Origin: Helicoverpa zea
Taxonomy: Eukaryota > Arthropoda > Insecta > Lepidoptera > Noctuidae
Direction of reading: 5' to 3'
Length of the DNA: 64,000 nucleotides
Assembly: GCF_022581195.2 (NCBI RefSeq)
Contig: NC_061454.1
Coordinates: 3,906,001 to 3,970,000 of the forward strand
Shown here piece after piece: positions 59,511-64,000 of this stretch. Below the pieces are notes generated by a model that worked only from the letters and a program-made list of their open reading frames with translations, was not told the DNA's origin and ran no database searches. Made by a program: the position numbers and the translations under genes. Position 1 is the stretch's first letter; every line of letters starts with the position of its first letter.

Positions 59511-60050
59511 GCAGACTGCAAACTTTTAGTCGGCCGATAGTTTGTACCGGCAAATCATCTATACTAAAATTATAAAGAGGAAAACTTTGTTTGTTTGCTT
59601 GGTTGTAATGAATAGGCTCAAAAACTACTGAACAGTTTTTAAAAATTCTTTCACCATTCGAAAGCTACATTATCCACGAGTAAGTAACATAGGCTATATT
59701 TTATCCCGGTACGGGCAGTAGTTACCACGGGAAAACGGCTAGTATATGATAAAATGGTAAAGGAAAACATCTTCAGAAAACCTGGACTATAAAGTCTGAA
59801 ATCACCAACCCGCATTGAGCAAGCGTGGTGATTAAAGCTAAACCTTCTCCGTGTGAGAGGAGGCCTGTGCCCAGCAGCGGGACGACAAAAAAAGGCTGTA
59901 ACAGTATATAAATCAGAATGGAACTGAATGGTAGTAGGTAGGCATATTACAAAGATCAGGTATTTAGCTGGTATCAGACCGACTGAAAACTTTGGATTTA
60001 TTTTCCAACAAATTGGTGATCTGTCGGCCGACTATTTAGTCGCCAGTGTA
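59511..60050. mobile_element. TAGTCGGCC-end MITE with nested insertions
   Basis: The left end is GCAGACTGCAAACTTTTAGTCGG. The right part, 59910-60050, ends ACTATTTAGTCGCCAGTG. A Helitron-like element and a non-LTR tail fragment (about 59790-59893, GTGTGAGAGGAGGCCTGTGC) sit between. Confidence 0.7.
59558..59742 (+). mobile_element. Helitron-like element nested in the MITE
   Basis: Starts TCTATACTAAAATTATAAAG and ends GGGAAAACGGCTAG, followed by T. Close to the copy at 49801-50000. Confidence 0.75.
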
Positions 60051-61140
60051 CGGGTTTTCTTAGACTTTGAAGTTTAGATACACCGACGTTTAGAAGAATT
60101 ATTCTTTTGAAGTGTGGTTTTAAAGTAAACAATTCCAGTATTCTAATAGACTTTGTTTGGCTAGCTAATTGCTTATAATAATCGCTTCCGTTTTTCGACA
60201 TTGTCAGAAACCGTTGCACAACTTTTGGGAGTTCGTTTGTTGAAATTGAAAACGTGGTAACCTGTGTTATGTGTATATTGCTGCATGGAATAGAAGCGAT
60301 TCGTGATTTATTTAATATTTTTTTTAGTTTTAAATAATACTTATGAAGAGAACCCAGCACTGGGTTAAGCTCGCCATTGTGCATAATCTATCTGTTTTCA
60401 GACTGTCCAAATGTATCTATGTGTGCAATAAAGAATAATAATGAATATAGGGGTACCGAATCTTTTGTGCAGTTTACAGCTCTCAATTTTCAAGAGAAAA
60501 TAGCATTTTTCGTACTGACTGACAGGATCATACCAGGACGGGACGGGAGTACTACATATTTTATCGGTGTATTGCTTAGTAGAGATTGCAATTTGGCCTT
60601 ACTACTAATCTACAGGTAGATAGAATATTGGGAACGGCCCTAAAAGAGTAGCTTAAAAGAGTAATAGGAGCTTTTGGTTTTAAGCAATTCCTTTTTTTTA
60701 ATTGATATATTTAACCGAATTGCCACAGTTTGTCGCAACCACGTACAGTCACGAACGAAATTACCTCAACGAAAGAACATCAAGGCTTAACCTCAACAAA
60801 AATATTACAAGACTACAAACTGTCATATTCGTCTAGCAACCTAATACCTGTGCCTACGACTACAAATACGACAATTATGTTAATATCGGTCAATTATCAC
60901 GACCATACTTGTGGTCACCAGTAGGCGTATGCTCTCTATCCGCGTGTCTCAAAGTTTTTATACTGACACCTTTTTTAGAAATTATTTACACGTTTAAAAT
61001 ATTTGCCGTCTGTGGCAGTGATGAATATGTTTGTTAAAATTATTATTTTCAAGTCTGTATTTGTTTTGAGTCAGATTGAACCGTTTAAAATTAACACGTA
61101 ATGTTGTAGATTCCACTTTTCTCGGTGACTGTTCCTGTGA
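60051..61140. other. no supported gene
   Basis: Two divergent frames (60384 down to 59998 on -, and 60377-60619 on +) show no motif. The end of the - frame is MITE sequence. Confidence 0.5.
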
Positions 61141-61265
61141 AGATGAATGGTATCTAGCCGGTATCAGACCGATTGAAAACATTGATTGAAATCAAGATTT
61201 TCTTTTAAAAAAATTCGTCAACCATCGTGTCAATTGTCGGCTGACTGTTTAGTCTTCAATGTGCG
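61141..61265. repeat. TAGTCGGCC-end MITE, right half only
   Basis: GAAGATGAATGGTATCTAGC through GGCTGACTGTTTAGTCTTC. The left end is missing. Confidence 0.65.
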
Positions 61266-62445
61266 CTTAATGAAACATGTTTCTATACACAAAAATTAAA
61301 CCACAATTACGACTTTAAATTTATCAGTTCAAAACCATAAACCAGTGCAGTTTCACCGCACATTGCTAAAGTGCATTAAAGTGATGCATTACACTGTCGA
61401 GCAAATAAACGGACCTTTCAAACTTTCTCTTTTAGCGGGCCGTACTTGTTAACATGTTGAGCACCGCTGTCTTATCGCGTTAATAGCTGTAGTAATTACC
61501 GTTGTTAGAAGAGTTTCGCTAATTCGCGTAATATTTTAACAGCAACAAGCTCTGTGGAGCAAAAAACTCTGATATACATACTTGATTGGATTTTTGGTTG
61601 GGTTCCGTACTTTTTGTGTGCGTGATTGTAAGTTAAACTGATAAAATTGCTGTGACAGAGAGAGTGGAGTGTCAGAATACAATTTTGAAGTCTTGAGGAT
61701 ACTGGATTGCACAAAGGTCAAATTTTGTGTAAAAGTCACTTTAAAAATAAAGACTCCTTTGAAGTTAAGTATCTCGAGGTAATACTATCTCTCATCTCAA
61801 ATGGGGGCTAAAATCTACTCATCTTCTTCTGAATTATTACTTGCTAGCTAGAAAGCTTAGAGAGCAATTCTCTATTACAAAATTAAAGTATTGTTAGGTA
61901 TTTTTGTCTCTATAATTCCCCCAATAAGAGGATCATTTCATACGGTCCAATATTAATTTTGAATTTATCTAATTTTAGAGTAGTTTCAAAGTCAAAGATT
62001 TATTATTTGTAAAACATAGGTAAAAGTAAAATGTAGAGATTTGATTTGATCTTAAATTATAAGTATAGTGTGCTATGTTCTGTCGTTAGGTTTTACCAAC
62101 CTATGTTCAACTATGTTGAAATATCTAAGACCATACTACTAAGTATATTAAATGAAAAAGCTACTCTACACGGAACCCTAATCCCTGCAGTCTAAAGTAG
62201 GCCTACAATTAGCCACTAAACGCAGCAATTTTACATACCTACCGCTGTACATTTCAATTAGATACTTGCAAAATACAAGTTTATACATTGACAAGACCGT
62301 TGTGACATTTTATTGATTCCTCAAGATTTAATCTGGGTTTCATTACAGGTTTCCTAGATTTTTATCGAAAAAATGCGCGTAATTGACAATGTTAAGTGAG
62401 TTTCTACATTCCTCAGGAATGTTAAATTCTGTGTCTTATAGAGTA
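61266..62445. other. no feature recognised
   Basis: AT-rich, with no repeat or coding signal that I can support. Confidence 0.5.
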
Positions 62446-62663
62446 CTAGCTTCCGCCCGCGGCTTCGCCCGCGTCAAGTTCAGGTATATCGCGTTTCCAA
62501 AAGAACTCTTCAAAAGTCTGGGTTAAAAGCTATTCTATGTTCTTTCTCAAGGTCAACTCTTTCTCTGTACCAAACTGAATTAAAATCAGTCCAGTGGTTC
62601 AGATGTGAAAGCGTAACAGACAGACAGACACAGTTGCTTTCGCATTTATAAAATTAGTAGGGA
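62446..62663 (-). mobile_element. Helitron-like element
   Basis: On the - strand it runs from TCCCTACTAATTTTATAAAT to GCGGGCGGAAGCTAG, followed by T. Includes a short GACA run. Confidence 0.75.
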
Positions 62664-63270
62664 GTAAGGATCTTAAGCTGTCGGTCTTGATCTCTCTCTG
62701 TTTGTGTTGGATTGCGGTATTGCCAATTGGACTATGATAGTGAAGGAATAGTGTCTGCGTAGAGGCTTTCGCGCTAATTTAGGTATGCCTGCCTTTAGGT
62801 TGACGACTTCACCGAAAATGCTAGAAAATATGAGATTTGATGCAATATTAGGTAATGTCATGTAAATCAAATTCTCATTGCCTTATTGTAATAATTACCT
62901 AAGAAATATAAGAAAGAAAATTTATTTATTTAATTTAAGGAAGGCTAGTAGATTGATAACATAATTTAGATACTAACCTTATTGCTAATAACAAGCAACC
63001 ACATATAGGATTTGAAAATTAGATCTAATCGGATCTAAAAATGATAAAATTATCTAAGCAATGAAGAAATACCAATCCCTATATTATCTAAAGCCACAAA
63101 CACACTACGCCGCTACGGTATTCACACACCAGGGCCCACTCGTCACGGCATCGACTAGCCCTCTCGATACACAAACAAATCGAGTGTGTACTCGAGTTAA
63201 AACGATTCCGATGTCCCGGCTTCAGTAGACCAACTAGACGTATAATTGCTGCGACAGAATTAGAGTACCC
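62664..63270. other. no supported gene
   Basis: Short - strand frames only. No motif or repeat recognised. Confidence 0.45.
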
Positions 63271-63673
63271 CACACTGTAGACTTTTAGTTGGCCGATTGT
63301 TTTGGGCTCATAAATCAGTATGAAGATGAATAGTACGCACAGTACAAAGATCAGGTATTTTGCCGGTATTAGACCGACTGAAAATTTTGATTGGAATCAA
63401 GACTTTGTCAACCATCAGTTAGATGTCATTGAACATCTTTGGCAGTCGTTACGGATAGTCAGAAACCAGTAAGTCTGATCACCAGTGTTACAAACTGGTT
63501 GCCCGGCTAACTGGGTTGAGGAGGTCAGATAGGGCAGTCGCTCCTTGTAAAACACTGGTACTCAGCTGCATCCGGTTAGACTGGAAGGCGACCCCAACAT
63601 AGTAAGGAAAAGGCTCGGGAAATGATGGATATGATCGGATTAACAGTCGGCCGACTGTTTAGTTTGCAGTTTG
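63271..63673. mobile_element. TAGTCGGCC-end MITE, split by a SINE
   Basis: The left half is 63271-63422 (CACACTGTAGACTTTTAGTTGG). The right end GTCGGCCGACTGTTTAGTTTGCAG finishes about 63673. Confidence 0.75.
63423..63628 (+). mobile_element. 5'-truncated SINE inserted in the MITE
   Basis: Runs from ATGTCATTGAACATCTTTGG to AAGGAAAAGGCTCGGG. Orientation is opposite to the SINE nested in the 37.8-kb MITE. Confidence 0.75.
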
Positions 63674-63932
63674 AAGCTACTCTTAAGCTCTTGTTTGGTT
63701 TGGTCAAGTGATTTATTGTTCTCCCACGGTTATAGGCATGAATGTAGAAGGTATATTTGATTATTGAGGAAAGACAATTCAAATAACTTCTTGTTTTCTT
63801 TGCGTCATTTAGCGGTAGCCAAATTGAGGAAAAATGTTGGTTAACAGTAGAGGTAATGCGTCAATAAGAAATCGTAGCTTCTTCATTGTACCTACAGTTG
63901 TGTAAGGTAAGAAAAACGAAAATCAATAAAAA

Positions 63933-63986
63933 AAAAACATGTTTCGTACGTATTTTAATTTAATTTTACGTACGAAACATGTTTTT
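63933..63986. repeat. perfect 20-bp inverted repeat
   Basis: AAAAACATGTTTCGTACGTA at 63933-63952 is the exact reverse complement of 63967-63986, with a 14-base AT loop. It may be the inner part of a larger element that continues past the window. Confidence 0.75.
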
Positions 63987-64000
63987 AAGTATTTGCGCAA

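Noticed and set aside
59998..60384. 128-codon - strand ORF
   Set aside because: Its C-terminal part is MITE sequence and the rest has no recognisable motif or splice context.
57025..64000. Search for a Wnt10 exon, the usual next member of the cluster
   Set aside because: No Wnt motif (CKCHG, WNCS, CCGRG) was seen on either strand in this stretch.

Overview
The window looks like a lepidopteran (moth or butterfly) chromosome segment. The evidence is intron-rich genes with GT/AG junctions, AT-rich DNA, and several interspersed repeat families typical of Lepidoptera: a tRNA-derived SINE, a short family with TAGTCGGCC ends, Helitron-like elements ending in CTAG, a piggyBac relic, and repeats with CCGGCCAAGTGCGAG ends. 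No bacterial-type genes, CRISPR array or rRNA were seen.

The segment is part of the conserved Wnt cluster. On the + strand, three exons (3432-3694, 11480-11778, 12617-13144) encode all of Wnt1/wingless except its signal-peptide exon, which lies left of the window. On the - strand, six exons between 57024 and 20844 assemble without a break into a complete 351-residue Wnt6. The two Wnt genes converge.

Between them, on the + strand, is a third gene that I assembled from six exons (17116-20784): a secreted, astacin-family (M12A) protein of about 409 residues with an acidic C-terminal tail. Its reading frame is intact, but all three zinc histidines, the catalytic glutamate and the Met-turn methionine are replaced, and both partners of one of the two astacin disulfides are missing. 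It is best read as a maintained, catalytically dead pseudoprotease. Its stop codon is only 59 bp from the Wnt6 stop codon on the other strand, and the two AATAAA signals face each other inside that gap.

The rest is introns and flanks. wg intron 2 (7.8 kb) and the two large Wnt6 introns (16.3 and 18.0 kb) contain CpG-rich, non-repetitive blocks that are candidate enhancers, and one 0.55-kb cluster of CGATA/TATCGATA motifs that could be a DREF/BEAF-type boundary. They also contain many insertions: a piggyBac relic with intact ends (33030-35023), a perfect 54-bp inverted-repeat element (41180-41412), a GC-rich Harbinger-like MITE (43555-43737), a MITE containing a second perfect hairpin (51334-51598), SINEs nested twice in the same MITE family, and several Helitron-like copies. 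Upstream of Wnt6 (57.0-64.0 kb) there is a GC-rich leader/promoter with two upstream AUGs, followed by repeat-rich DNA with no further gene that I can support.
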